The notes under the pieces: model-generated
Database searches by the model: none
What the model saw: only the letters and a program-made list of their open reading frames with translations
Told to the model about the DNA's origin: nothing
Origin: JADJPL01 sp040382095
GTDB lineage: Bacteria > Bacteroidota > Bacteroidia > Chitinophagales > Saprospiraceae
Length of the DNA: 58,598 nt
Direction: 5' to 3'
NCBI GenBank assembly: GCA_040382095.1
Contig: JBEIGB010000013.1
Coordinates: 1-58,598 of the forward strand
Made by a program: the position numbers and the translations under genes
Part shown: piece after piece, positions 42,318-51,235 of the stretch
Numbering within the stretch: the first letter of the stretch is position 1
How the letters are laid out: every line of letters begins with the position of its first letter

Positions 42318-43760
42318 ATCCCGACGGTTGAGCAGGTCTATCCGTACCAGCATCGCAAGGGACAAAAAGTAAAAAGATCCGACTTTATCGGTCTCGATCA
42401 TGTCGTTGATAATCAAAAATGCATAAATCACTACCAGGCTAAGCAAAATCGCCATCACCACAGCTTTTCGGACAGGGTCCTGTGACTGATGATAAATCTG
42501 CTCCCCCCTGATAAAAAGGAATAAACTCAAGATAAGGAAAAGGATCAATCCCGGCCAACCCTGTTCGACAAGGGTCATCAGAAAATAACTGTGTATCCCC
42601 GATTGTTCTTCATTGCTGCTGACATAAGTCCTGAAGCTGGTAATGGAAAAGGGTTTGTAAAAATTGACAAAATTACCCGGCCCATAGCCGACAACCGGCT
42701 TTTTCCTGCTCATTTCAACTCCCGCAATCCATCGGTACAGTCTTTCCATTGTAGAAATATCCTTCCCTTTCGCGGTTGCATCGAGCAAACTCCCAAATTC
42801 CCGATGCGCCACTGTCGTTTCGTAATTTGGCGCCAGCGCAAGGAACCTGTTTTTTGAAAACAGATACCCCACACCAATCACCAATACCACCACACCGGCC
42901 ATAAGGACCGTACGAATTAAACGCAGCCGAAACAAAAAATAAGCAGCAACAGCCATGGCCAATGCAATATATGCCGCCCGGGTATAAGAAAAATATACCG
43001 CAACCAGCAGTATGCCCGCAACAATCACAATGAATAATCTATCCTTCCTACCTTGCCTCAACTGGTACAGTAGCCACACATAAGGTAAAAATAATGAAAG
43101 CAATGCCGCATAACTGACGTGGTTACGTTGAAATGGGTGCAGGACTTTGTGTACTTCCGCAAAAGAAAACCCCACTAAACTATGCCGCACGAGTATTATA
43201 ATCACAGTAAACAAAAGTGGCCAGAATACCCACCATATCACCTCAACAAATTGATCCACCCGCTTCAACAGGTAATAGGCTAAAAAATAAAATACTACAA
43301 CGTACCAGGTTTTTGCCAGGGAAAACTTGAACGAAACAAAAAACAACTCCGATTGCGCGGTGGAAAAATATATCCAGGCCAGGTGCAACAACAAAAAAAC
43401 CGTCATTGGGTGCAGGAAAATACCCCCTGCAAGACCCTTGTTCCGATACGCAAAAACGAAAAGTGCAACCCCCATCAACCCAATGATGACCGGCTCGGTA
43501 GGTAGATCCGTACCAAAGCCATTAGGCAGCACGACCTCTGTAGAAAGTGGAATACAAGCCATCAGCACTAAGAAAAGTGCCTTGAAATCCATTATGGCCC
43601 AGTAAAAAAACAATAAAACGAACGGCAAAAGTGCGATGCCGTAAAAACCACTTCCCACTGCAAGAGCGAAAGCACCAAGCAGTACTACCGCCCAAAAGGC
43701 AAATAGCTTCTCCCTGAACGACAATACGCCAACCCACTCCTTAATAGCGCCACGATTCAT
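42261..43760 (-). CDS. O-antigen polymerase/ligase-like membrane protein (Wzy_C)
   Basis: A 499-residue protein with about eleven membrane helices and the large periplasmic loop of the O-antigen ligase family (Pfam Wzy_C) at about 300-400. This loop carries the motif KKPVVGYGPGNFVNFY, where relatives have the conserved GxGxG-like turn, and HSYFLMTLVEQGWPGLILFL with the key His of this family. It may polymerise repeat units or attach polysaccharide to a lipid; the two cannot be told apart. The start overlaps the stop of the Wzz-like gene by 4 nt (coupled translation), and together with the flippase it forms a polysaccharide export set. Confidence 0.88.
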   Translation of the reverse strand: MNRGAIKEWVGVLSFREKLFAFWAVVLLGAFALAVGSGFYGIALLPFVLLFFYWAIMDFKALFLVLMACIPLSTEVVLPNGFGTDLPTEPVIIGLMGVALFVFAYRNKGLAGGIFLHPMTVFLLLHLAWIYFSTAQSELFFVSFKFSLAKTWYVVVFYFLAYYLLKRVDQFVEVIWWVFWPLLFTVIIILVRHSLVGFSFAEVHKVLHPFQRNHVSYAALLSLFLPYVWLLYQLRQGRKDRLFIVIVAGILLVAVYFSYTRAAYIALAMAVAAYFLFRLRLIRTVLMAGVVVLVIGVGYLFSKNRFLALAPNYETTVAHREFGSLLDATAKGKDISTMERLYRWIAGVEMSRKKPVVGYGPGNFVNFYKPFSITSFRTYVSSNEEQSGIHSYFLMTLVEQGWPGLILFLILSLFLFIRGEQIYHQSQDPVRKAVVMAILLSLVVIYAFLIINDMIETDKVGSFYFLSLAMLVRIDLLNRRDSGYEAKADKNGGASTRNA

Positions 43761-44863
43761 CTGTCCGACTTGAAAAATGCCTCCCAGTCAAATCCTCTGT
43801 ACGACTCCAACAGCAAAACCGCAAGGATTGATAAAAGAAAAGCCCCTATCGCAGCACTCACTACAATTATCGAACGCTTTGGCCTCGATTTCACCTTCGG
43901 TGCTTCCGCTTTCTCAACTACAAATAAAGCCGGGACACTCGACTGGAACGCCGATTCCAAAAGCCTGGTCCGCTCCACATCGTCACCGTACTGCCCGTTC
44001 GCAGCAAAATATTGGGTCTCAATAGTGGTCAATGCCAATTGAGCATCACTAAACCGCTTGAACCTTACGCGCAAACTGTCCACCTCGCGCTGAAGCCCCG
44101 CTGCGTAAGCCTCCGTATAGGCCAATGTATCCCTGGATATTCTCGGGTTTTTGCGCATCTGGTCCAGGCGCCCGCTCAACTGATCCAACACCGCTTCTGA
44201 AGTCACAATCTGTTCAGAGAATTTTCTGGACTGCTCCCCAAGGTTATATATGCCAAATTTTCTCCGCATTTGGGCCACGCTGTCTGTCAACACTTCTATC
44301 TGAGCTTTCTTTACCAAAAGATTCCTTCGGTAAGATTCAAGGATTATCTGCTGATTGCCCTTTACAATTTGTTCGCTCAGGTAATTAATCCGCTCCCTTG
44401 CTGCATTGGCGATTGCAGCAGCCAACTCCGGCGACCGATCTTCGACCTCAAGCTCAATCGCATCAAGCTTCGTCTTTTTGACTGTGTAAAGCGAATGAAA
44501 TTTCATCCTTACTCTATGAAGGCTCCTGGGGTGGGATGGGTCAATGCGGTAATGCCGGTAAAGATCAAAGGAATCTACCAAAAAATCTACCAGCGCACTC
44601 GATTCTGCTATGGACAGAATCCTGTCCATATCATCGCCACCACCGTAAATTTCAGTGCCTAGATTACCTTTTCCGAAAAGGATTTCTGGCCTGGCCTGAT
44701 TTGGATTGGCTGCAAGAAAAAGGGTTTCTGCCATGTAATAGTTCGGCAATAAAAGGGAAATGACCGCAGTCAGTACGCCTGAAGCGATACTGACACTGAT
44801 AAGCGCCCTCCTCCACTGCCAGACGATCCGAACCACCCCGGCCAGATGATGTTCTTGTTTCAT
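43757..44863 (-). CDS. Wzz-type chain-length determinant protein
   Basis: A 368-residue inner-membrane protein of the polysaccharide co-polymerase family. Two membrane helices at the ends (about 19-38 and 330-352) flank a large periplasmic coiled-coil region (about 60-300). The N-terminal part YYMAETLFLAANPNQARPEI matches the Wzz domain. There is no C-terminal tyrosine kinase domain, so it is the short form that sets chain length with Wzy. The next gene (Wzy-like) begins inside its stop codon. Confidence 0.88.
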   Translation of the reverse strand: MKQEHHLAGVVRIVWQWRRALISVSIASGVLTAVISLLLPNYYMAETLFLAANPNQARPEILFGKGNLGTEIYGGGDDMDRILSIAESSALVDFLVDSFDLYRHYRIDPSHPRSLHRVRMKFHSLYTVKKTKLDAIELEVEDRSPELAAAIANAARERINYLSEQIVKGNQQIILESYRRNLLVKKAQIEVLTDSVAQMRRKFGIYNLGEQSRKFSEQIVTSEAVLDQLSGRLDQMRKNPRISRDTLAYTEAYAAGLQREVDSLRVRFKRFSDAQLALTTIETQYFAANGQYGDDVERTRLLESAFQSSVPALFVVEKAEAPKVKSRPKRSIIVVSAAIGAFLLSILAVLLLESYRGFDWEAFFKSDR

Positions 44864-44963
44864 TTTTGTGGTTTATTTGACGGGCAATGGTTTTGCCCCA
44901 GCAATTATTAGAGCCTTTTTTTGCCCGTTTCGCTGCCTTGACCTCTAAATTATGAAAAGACGC

Positions 44964-46415
44964 TCAGGTACGGCTTCTCAAAAGACCTATACACTCCCGG
45001 ACATCCAGCAGCCGGAGCAGTACTGCCATAAAACAGGAACCTACTAGTGCCCCACCCAATGCCCACCAACCAATGAACGGAAAAAAGACCTGTTTGGCTA
45101 AAAAGGCCAGAAGCAAACTCGTCGTAAAAAGCAATACAAAACGTAACCATAGCCAATACGAAATCGAAAAACCAAGCCAGTACCTGCCCGAAAACAGCAA
45201 GGCAATGAAAATAAATGATTGAGTGGCCAATGTGGCGATTGCAGCCCCCTCGGCTTTATAGTAGGGCAAAAGACACAAATTCAACACAATATTAAGGGGA
45301 ATACCCAAAAAATAAAATCGGTTCAACCAGCGTAATTTTCCTGTCGCCAATAATAATGTACCAAATATATACCCACCACTCACCGGAACAAAGCTTGCAC
45401 AAAGCCAACCAAGCAGGTTGGCAGAATAAAAATTGGCATTCTCATAAAGAGAAATCATTATCGGCGCCCGAAAAATAATTATCGCAGGAACAGCTACCAA
45501 TGTACCACTCCATATCATTCTCAAGCCCAGATCGGCCAGCAATTTCAATGCGGCACGGTCAAAAGCAATCCTTGAAAACATCGGAAGCAATAATCCGGCA
45601 AACAAATAACCGATCATACCCATCGCATCCAGCAACCGATAAGCCGAAGCATACCAATCTGCCTGCTGCTTACCATCCTCCAGCAGCCGGCCAATCATTA
45701 CCCCGTCTATCCGCGTATAAATGGTCATGAGCGCCACAGCAAGCGCATACGGGTAACTCTCCCTTAGCAAATCCGCGTACCCGGCAGGTGCCCATCGCAG
45801 TCGTATGCCCCCTCCCGCAACGCTCCACAATACTGCCAGAGCTGTCACTATAGTAATGGACATGGCCCCGATTTGCGCATAAACAAACCATAGGATAGAA
45901 AAACCCTCACTTGAATGACCAGGAAAAAGGAACAACCCAAGCACGATAATCAACAGGGACTTATCGAGTACCGACAGCACACTGTCCGTAACATACCATC
46001 CAAGCCCGGAAATTATCGCACGCAAGTATAAGATCATGGAATTCAAAAACTGTATGCCCGCCATGCCAATCAATAACTCCGGCACTTCGTCCAAATAACC
46101 CGCAAAATACCCGCAAATAATCACTACCACCCCAAATACCACCCCCAGCCACAACTTCAGGCTTAATGTTTCCGAAAAAAAATCCCCTGCCCGCTCAGGA
46201 TGCCGGGCAACATAGCGGTTGCTATAGGTCTGAATACCCAAATCATTGAGCATCTGGAAAAGAAAAGTAAAATTGAACAGCTCGAAATAAAAGCCGTAAA
46301 CCCCTTGCCCCGTGATGTTTTGGACGGACCGATCTATGCCAAATAAATATAAAGGCTTGATTATAATATTTATAGCAAGCAGAAAGGCGATGTTAATCAG
46401 GAATTGCCTTCTCAT
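44964..46415 (-). CDS. Wzx-like polysaccharide flippase (MATE/MOP superfamily)
   Basis: A 483-residue membrane protein with about 12-14 helices of the polysaccharide transport type. The N-terminus (FLINIAFLLAINIIIKPLYLFG) and TYSNRYVARHPERAGDFFSE fit lipid-linked oligosaccharide flippases. It would move undecaprenyl-linked repeat units across the inner membrane for the Wzy/Wzz proteins encoded downstream. It lies 16 nt after the MacB-like permease gene; the 100-nt gap before the Wzz gene carries a small GGGCAA/TTGCCC hairpin preceded by TGACGGG. Confidence 0.88.
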   Translation of the reverse strand: MRRQFLINIAFLLAINIIIKPLYLFGIDRSVQNITGQGVYGFYFELFNFTFLFQMLNDLGIQTYSNRYVARHPERAGDFFSETLSLKLWLGVVFGVVVIICGYFAGYLDEVPELLIGMAGIQFLNSMILYLRAIISGLGWYVTDSVLSVLDKSLLIIVLGLFLFPGHSSEGFSILWFVYAQIGAMSITIVTALAVLWSVAGGGIRLRWAPAGYADLLRESYPYALAVALMTIYTRIDGVMIGRLLEDGKQQADWYASAYRLLDAMGMIGYLFAGLLLPMFSRIAFDRAALKLLADLGLRMIWSGTLVAVPAIIIFRAPIMISLYENANFYSANLLGWLCASFVPVSGGYIFGTLLLATGKLRWLNRFYFLGIPLNIVLNLCLLPYYKAEGAAIATLATQSFIFIALLFSGRYWLGFSISYWLWLRFVLLFTTSLLLAFLAKQVFFPFIGWWALGGALVGSCFMAVLLRLLDVRECIGLLRSRT

Positions 46416-46431
46416 CCGTTAGTTTCAGGGA

Positions 46432-47676
46432 CTATTCATAACGCAAAGATTCTATCGGGTCGAGTTGTGCAGCCTTCATGGCCGGATAAAGCCCCGACAC
46501 CAGGCCAACTATGGTACACACCACCAGTGCAATCGAAATCCAGAGCCACGGAAAGATGAAACTCCCCCCCATAAATAGCGTGACCGTATTCCCGATCATC
46601 ACCCCCAGGATTATACCAAAAGCTCCGCCAAGCAAAGAAATCACTACTGCTTCTGTCAAAAATTGCACCAAAATGTTCTGACGGGTCGCCCCTATCGCTT
46701 TACTGACGCCAATCTCCCGCGTCCGCTCTGTGACAGAGACGAGCATAATATTCATCAGCCCGATCGCCGCTCCCAGTAAAGTAATCAAGGCTATGATTAC
46801 TGCGGCAAGCCGAAAATACAACGTGTTTTCTTTAATAATGGATACCAGGCTATCGCTTTTCATCACTTCAAAATCATTTTCCTCGAAAGCCTTTAATCTG
46901 CGGATATTTCGCATCAACCCGGTAGCAGAAGCAACCGCATTATCGAGCTGCACGGCATCATAAACAGAAAATAATATCCGGTAATTGGAATTAGCTGAAC
47001 CATAGAACCGCTTGGCAGTCAGTAATGGGATTAATATGCGTCTGTCCTGGCTTTCGTTTATGCTGGCCCCCCTGGATTCCAGGATACCAATAATTTTTAA
47101 GCGCATATTACCCGCCGAAATGGACTGCCCCAGGGCCTTTTCCGGTCGGTTCCCGAATAACAGCTTAACGACGTCCCTGCCAACGATAGTCCCGAAGCTC
47201 CCAACTTCGACTTCTTTTCCACTGAAATTTCTGCCGAATTCAATGTTCAACCCCTGCGCCTCCAGAAAATTTTCATCTATCCCAACAATCGTTACGTTGG
47301 GGTTTGTCTTTTCTTCTCCATATCGCAATGCTGCATTATTCGTACAAGAGAGCGAAAGGGCAGTGTATCCCGGAAAATCAAACCGCTCCTTGAAGTCGCT
47401 TGCCTGACGATAATTGATGTTCTCCCCTTGTTTCGTACGCCGCCCATCCCGGTTGCCCCGGACACCCTCCGAATACTTTGGCATCAGCTCAAACGTATTT
47501 GCCCCTAAGGAGGAAAAGCTGTCGTTCAGCGAATAAATAGCACTGTCTATTGCCGTAAGGATTCCTACCAAAGCCATAATCCCGAAAGAAATGATGAGCA
47601 GGGTGAGTACAGCACGCAACAGGTTGGCACGGATTGCCCGCACTGCGAGCCTTATATTTTCGCTGATATCCATCAT
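46432..47676 (-). CDS. MacB-like ABC transporter permease
   Basis: A 414-residue permease of the type VII ABC (MacB/LolC) class. An N-terminal helix (about 17-38), a large periplasmic MacB_PCD domain (about 45-285) and a FtsX domain with three helices at the end (about 290-405) give the standard layout. RTREIGVSKAIGATRQNILVQFLTEAVVISLLGG is the conserved coupling-helix region that contacts the ATPase. No ATPase or membrane-fusion gene is next to it in the window. These systems export lipoproteins, peptides or drugs, or transmit mechanical force. Confidence 0.92.
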   Translation of the reverse strand: MMDISENIRLAVRAIRANLLRAVLTLLIISFGIMALVGILTAIDSAIYSLNDSFSSLGANTFELMPKYSEGVRGNRDGRRTKQGENINYRQASDFKERFDFPGYTALSLSCTNNAALRYGEEKTNPNVTIVGIDENFLEAQGLNIEFGRNFSGKEVEVGSFGTIVGRDVVKLLFGNRPEKALGQSISAGNMRLKIIGILESRGASINESQDRRILIPLLTAKRFYGSANSNYRILFSVYDAVQLDNAVASATGLMRNIRRLKAFEENDFEVMKSDSLVSIIKENTLYFRLAAVIIALITLLGAAIGLMNIMLVSVTERTREIGVSKAIGATRQNILVQFLTEAVVISLLGGAFGIILGVMIGNTVTLFMGGSFIFPWLWISIALVVCTIVGLVSGLYPAMKAAQLDPIESLRYE

Positions 47677-47807
47677 GGCCTTATAAATTTTTCCAAAACT
47701 TGAAGGTATCGCTATTTATCGTAAAGTGAAAAAGGGTTCGAAGAACGTTTAGATTAATTAGACGTAGGGCCCTGCTGGAAAGGTTTACGGCAACAATCCT
47801 CCTATTT

Positions 47808-48617
47808 CTACTCACGTCCCAGGCTATCCCGTATCAATTCCAGCAGCTCCCCATGCAAAGAGCTGTTGGCAGCAAGGACTTCATTTCCCGAATAATCCCC
47901 GCGCCGACCCTGAAAATCCGTCACTTTCCCTCCAGCCTCTTCAATAAGCAGAATGCCAGCAGCAACATCCCAGGGATGAAGCGCATACTCAAAATATGCC
48001 TCGAAACGCCCACAGGCGACATACGCAAGATCAATGGCAGAAGCCCCCCAGCGACGGATCCCCCTGGAGTGCTTTAGAAGGTGTTCCACAATCGCGAAAT
48101 GACCGCGCAACCGCACGGTATCTACATAAGGAAAACCCGTGGCAATCAACGCTTCGTGCAGCCCCCCGCAACTACTGGCATTTATCCGCCGACCATTACA
48201 ATACGCACCGCCCCCTTTCCAGCTATAAAACATTTCTTTCCGGTTAGGATCGTAGATTACCCCCAGTACGATCTCCCCATAAGCAGCCAGCGCAACACTT
48301 ACCGCAAAAGACGGCAGTTGGTGCAAAAAATTGGTTGTGCCGTCCAATGGATCTATTATCCAGGTAGCCTTTTCGACGGCTTTATCGGGGGTTTCTTCTT
48401 CCGTGATGAACCCAGCATCCCGAACCAGTGGCCGCAGTCCCTCCACAAGCAGTTGTTCCGCTGTTTTATCTACAAAACTGACCAGGCTAAAAAGCGATTT
48501 CTCTTCTATTTCGCCTTTTCCAACCTTACCCAGTTGACTTTCGATATAGCTGCCTGCCCGTTCAATTACCGGCAGACAGGATGTACATAATGCCTCCAGT
48601 GTGCTTGTATCCCACAT
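47808..48617 (-). CDS. Inositol monophosphatase family protein
   Basis: A Mg2+-dependent sugar-phosphate phosphatase of 269 residues. The metal site is complete: EEETPDK, then WIIDPLDGTTNFLH (the DPxDGT motif) and HPWDVAAGILLIEEAGGKVTD near the end. Substrate could be inositol phosphate, 3'-phosphoadenosine phosphate or another sugar phosphate; the motifs do not tell. An ATG at 48662 gives 15 extra polar residues with no match to the family, so I chose the ATG at 48617 (MWDTSTLEALC). It lies after hpt on the same strand. Confidence 0.92.
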   Translation of the reverse strand: MWDTSTLEALCTSCLPVIERAGSYIESQLGKVGKGEIEEKSLFSLVSFVDKTAEQLLVEGLRPLVRDAGFITEEETPDKAVEKATWIIDPLDGTTNFLHQLPSFAVSVALAAYGEIVLGVIYDPNRKEMFYSWKGGGAYCNGRRINASSCGGLHEALIATGFPYVDTVRLRGHFAIVEHLLKHSRGIRRWGASAIDLAYVACGRFEAYFEYALHPWDVAAGILLIEEAGGKVTDFQGRRGDYSGNEVLAANSSLHGELLELIRDSLGRE

Positions 48618-48675
48618 TTTATTTGATTTAGTATCTTGCCTTCGTTGATCCCGCCCCAGCAACTCAAAGATTCAT

Positions 48676-49239
48676 CTATTCCAAAAGCTGATAAATATCC
48701 GGCAGGTTCCTTCCAATGCCATCATAGTCGAGACCATAACCCAGAACAAATTTCTCCGGGATTTCGAAACCTAAAAAATCAATATGCAAAGGGGTTTCCA
48801 AGGCATCGGGCTTCGACAGCAAAGAGGCTACAGCAATAGAGGCCGGGTTTTTCATTCGGAGATCAGTCATCAGGCGGGTCATCGTCCTGCCTGTGTCAAT
48901 AATATCCTCTACAATAATCACATGCCTGCCGGCAATCTCCTTATCTAATCCAAGAATTGTGACAACATCGCCGGTGGAGTGCATACCCCTGTAAGATGCC
49001 ATGCGCAGAAAGGCAACTTCGCATTCCAGCGGGCAGGCACGGAGCAGGTCCGCGGTGAAAACAAAAGCACCGTTGAGGATGCTCAGGAAAAGTGGCATTT
49101 TACCCGCGTACAGGCCTGCAATCTCCATCCCCAGTTCCCCTACCCGCTTTTGTATGGACGTATTGTGCAGAAAGGGTACGAATTCTTTTTGATGTACCCG
49201 GATCACTTGTTGGTTATTTATTTCACGGTGCTCTTCCAT
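48676..49239 (-). CDS. hpt: Hypoxanthine phosphoribosyltransferase
   Basis: A purine salvage enzyme of 187 residues that makes IMP or GMP from hypoxanthine or guanine and PRPP. The PRPP-binding signature VIIVEDIIDTGRTM is intact, with the flexible loop region (RMASYRGMHSTG) and the base-contacting KPDALETPLHIDFLGFEIPEKFVLGYGLDYD segment near the end. It lies 15 nt after the M28 peptidase gene. Confidence 0.95.
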   Translation of the reverse strand: MEEHREINNQQVIRVHQKEFVPFLHNTSIQKRVGELGMEIAGLYAGKMPLFLSILNGAFVFTADLLRACPLECEVAFLRMASYRGMHSTGDVVTILGLDKEIAGRHVIIVEDIIDTGRTMTRLMTDLRMKNPASIAVASLLSKPDALETPLHIDFLGFEIPEKFVLGYGLDYDGIGRNLPDIYQLLE

Positions 49240-49254
49240 GTCAGCGTTTTTTGT

Positions 49255-50655
49255 TCAAAGACCGTATTTATCCAGGAGATAGACCAAACTGGCCATCGCT
49301 GCGACCCCGAGTTCCAGCTCCCTTTTATTAACCGCATCGAAACGGTCAATATCCGTATGGTGATAGTCAAAATAGCGCTGGGTATCGGGTTCAAAGCCGA
49401 TAAGCAGGCCTTTCTGGTTTTTGAGCGGCCCAATATCCGCCCCTGAGCCACCCTTTCGGATATCAAGCCCATAAGGGGAAAGGAGGTCAGACCATCCCAA
49501 TACTTTTTTGAAATATTTCTCGAAAACGCTCTCATCCGCTTCACAGGTGAAACCCCTCGGCGTAAAACCTCCCCTATCGGACTCTATAGCAGCCAGGTGA
49601 AACTCTTTTTGCTGTCTGGAGGTTTGTTCGTATGCTTTTGCCCCAGCCCCACCATTCTCCTCGTTCATAAACAATACGCACCGGATCGTTCGTTGGGGAA
49701 TATAACCCATCTTCCTGAAGATCTGCAGGACATCCATGGCCTGCACGCACCCCGCACCATCATCATGGGCACCTGTGCCAAGATCCCAGGAATCGAGATG
49801 GCCCCCCACGAGAATGATCTCATCCGGATAACGGCTGCCTTTGATTTCGCCAATAACGTTGTGCGATGGCTTCGGCTCAAGCATGCGGCTGGTATTCCTG
49901 AGAAAAACCCGTACTGGCTCCTCCAATAACAGCCGGTGCAACAATTCCGCATCATTGGTACTGATTGCCAGCGCAGGGATAGGATTACTCCCCGGCAGAT
50001 AGTTCATCCCGCCTGTATGCGGGACATCGTCCAACCGCGTTGTCATTGAACGTACGATCACCGCTACAGCACCATATTTGGAAGCACGGGAAGCCCCCAA
50101 AGCTCTCTGATCTACCGCCCCACCATAAGCACTAAAGGTGTTGAGCTGGGTAGGATCGAGCGGGCGGTTGTAAAAAACAATCTTCCCAGCTACTGTATTC
50201 CCAAGATTATCAACCTCGTCCAGGCTTTGAACTTCGACTACTTCAGCCGTCAAGCCCATAGGACCCGTCCCAACCGAGTTGCCCAGGGCAACCACATTCA
50301 GATCAACCGTACCCATTTTCCGGGAATTCACAATCCTGGCCTGTTCTTTCTCCCCCCGATACCAATGCGGAACGGTGCAGGGCTGCAACGCCACTGAATC
50401 AAGACCAAGTGTATCCAGTACCTGGCGCGTATATTCCACCGCCGCGGCCGCCTGGGGCGTACCACTAAGGCGCGGCCCGATACGATTGCACAAATATTCC
50501 AGCCAGGTATAGCCCTGGCCTTGCGTGAGCGCCGCATCATAAATTTTTCTTATGAAAAGCGCATCCGCATCGGTAGCTGTTTGAGCCCATCCACTCCCGG
50601 GGGCACTGGCAAACAGAACGGCAACTACGGCCGCATAAAAAATGGGTCTTGGCAT
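49255..50655 (-). CDS. M28-family metallopeptidase (carboxypeptidase Q-like)
   Basis: A 466-residue secreted di-zinc exopeptidase. Signal peptide to about Ala24. A PA (protease-associated) insert occupies about 115-245. The catalytic domain has His286 (GGHLDSWDLG), Asp298/299 (AHDDGAG), the Glu pair of NEENGG (332-333), Asp360 (IESDRGG) and the last ligand in FDYHHTDIDRFD, so both zinc sites are complete. The order with an inserted PA domain is that of human carboxypeptidase Q. It begins a minus-strand run with hpt and the IMPase gene. Confidence 0.92.
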   Translation of the reverse strand: MPRPIFYAAVVAVLFASAPGSGWAQTATDADALFIRKIYDAALTQGQGYTWLEYLCNRIGPRLSGTPQAAAAVEYTRQVLDTLGLDSVALQPCTVPHWYRGEKEQARIVNSRKMGTVDLNVVALGNSVGTGPMGLTAEVVEVQSLDEVDNLGNTVAGKIVFYNRPLDPTQLNTFSAYGGAVDQRALGASRASKYGAVAVIVRSMTTRLDDVPHTGGMNYLPGSNPIPALAISTNDAELLHRLLLEEPVRVFLRNTSRMLEPKPSHNVIGEIKGSRYPDEIILVGGHLDSWDLGTGAHDDGAGCVQAMDVLQIFRKMGYIPQRTIRCVLFMNEENGGAGAKAYEQTSRQQKEFHLAAIESDRGGFTPRGFTCEADESVFEKYFKKVLGWSDLLSPYGLDIRKGGSGADIGPLKNQKGLLIGFEPDTQRYFDYHHTDIDRFDAVNKRELELGVAAMASLVYLLDKYGL

Positions 50656-50799
50656 ATTATTGTCTTTAAATCATCTGTCTGTTCTTCTCCCCCTCTCGCG
50701 CTTCCCGGAATCCCACGCTACCTGCCCTGACAAAATCCTCCCCGAAGATTGGATTTTTCCGCTCCAAAAATAGTTACCATTTTTTCAGCAGAAAAAACA

Positions 50800-50840
50800 G
50801 TATAATATTTTATATTTTGGTATAAAATAAAATATTATAC
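50800..50840. repeat. 14-bp AT-only inverted repeat
   Basis: GTATAATATTTTAT (50800-50813) and ATAAAATATTATAC (50827-50840) are perfect complements separated by 13 nt. It lies 145 nt upstream of the M28 peptidase gene. On the minus strand a T6 run follows within a few bases, so it could end a minus-strand transcript; it could also be a DNA-binding site. The neighbouring 50841-50990 is AT-rich without other features. Confidence 0.6.
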
Positions 50841-50996
50841 CGAAACACACGCTTTTTCAACATAAAGCATCAATCCACCATTGTTTATAGGTTGGATAGA
50901 CCATGAATCGCCAACATTTTTATCAATATCCTAATAAACAAAAGCCTTTCAAGAAAATAAACCAAAAAAATACCCGAATTTTTATCGTTTTTGTTA

Positions 50997-51027
50997 TTGT
51001 ATATTTTACAATAAGCATATATCTTTG
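50997..51027 (+). promoter_or_regulatory. Bacteroidota-type promoter of a candidate small RNA
   Basis: TTG (50997-50999), 20 nt, then TATCTTTG (51020-51027), a good match to TTG / TAnnTTTG on the plus strand. Between the boxes lies ATTGT-ATATTTT-ACAAT (50996-51012), a small inverted repeat that could be an operator. No plus-strand gene follows before the terminator at 51144. Confidence 0.5.
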
Positions 51028-51033
51028 TTAAAA

Positions 51034-51175
51034 ATAAATATTCTTCGTTAACTCCTGAAGTTCAAATACACGATCAGTTGCCGGGCGGTGAGGAAAGTCT
51101 GCGCTGATGGTAAAAGATAATTTGGTTTTATTTGGTTAGGGCTGAGGTAGTGCGTATGCGCTGCCTCTTTTTTTT
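51034..51175 (+). ncRNA. Candidate small RNA of unknown class, ~140 nt
   Basis: A stretch with promoter at 50997-51027 and intrinsic terminator at 51144-51175, no plus-strand protein frame of note, in a 580-nt gap between two minus-strand genes. The interior is less AT-rich than the flanks and has pairing potential (CTTC/GAAG at 51041-51060 region, ATCAG/CTGAT around 51070-51105). It contains GGTGAGGAAAGTC, which resembles the conserved core of RNase P RNA, but the rest and the length do not fit. No known RNA family is recognised; 6S or another regulatory RNA is possible. Confidence 0.45.
51144..51175 (+). terminator. Intrinsic terminator of the candidate small RNA
   Basis: GAGGTAGTGC pairs with GCGCTGCCTC in a 10-bp stem (two G-U pairs as RNA) with a 4-nt loop, followed at once by eight or nine T on the plus strand. 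It has a strong Rho-independent shape and works only for a plus-strand transcript. Confidence 0.8.
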
Positions 51176-51235
51176 CTAAAAAATCAACCAACACCGATAT
51201 TACCCCTGCATATCCGGAACGATGTTGAGGTAACC

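Noticed and set aside
51034..51143. RNase P RNA, because of GGTGAGGAAAGTC
   Set aside because: Only the ~10-nt core matches. The transcript bounded by promoter and terminator is ~140 nt, far shorter than RNase P RNA, and the other conserved parts (such as ACAGAG and the 3' P4 strand) are missing.
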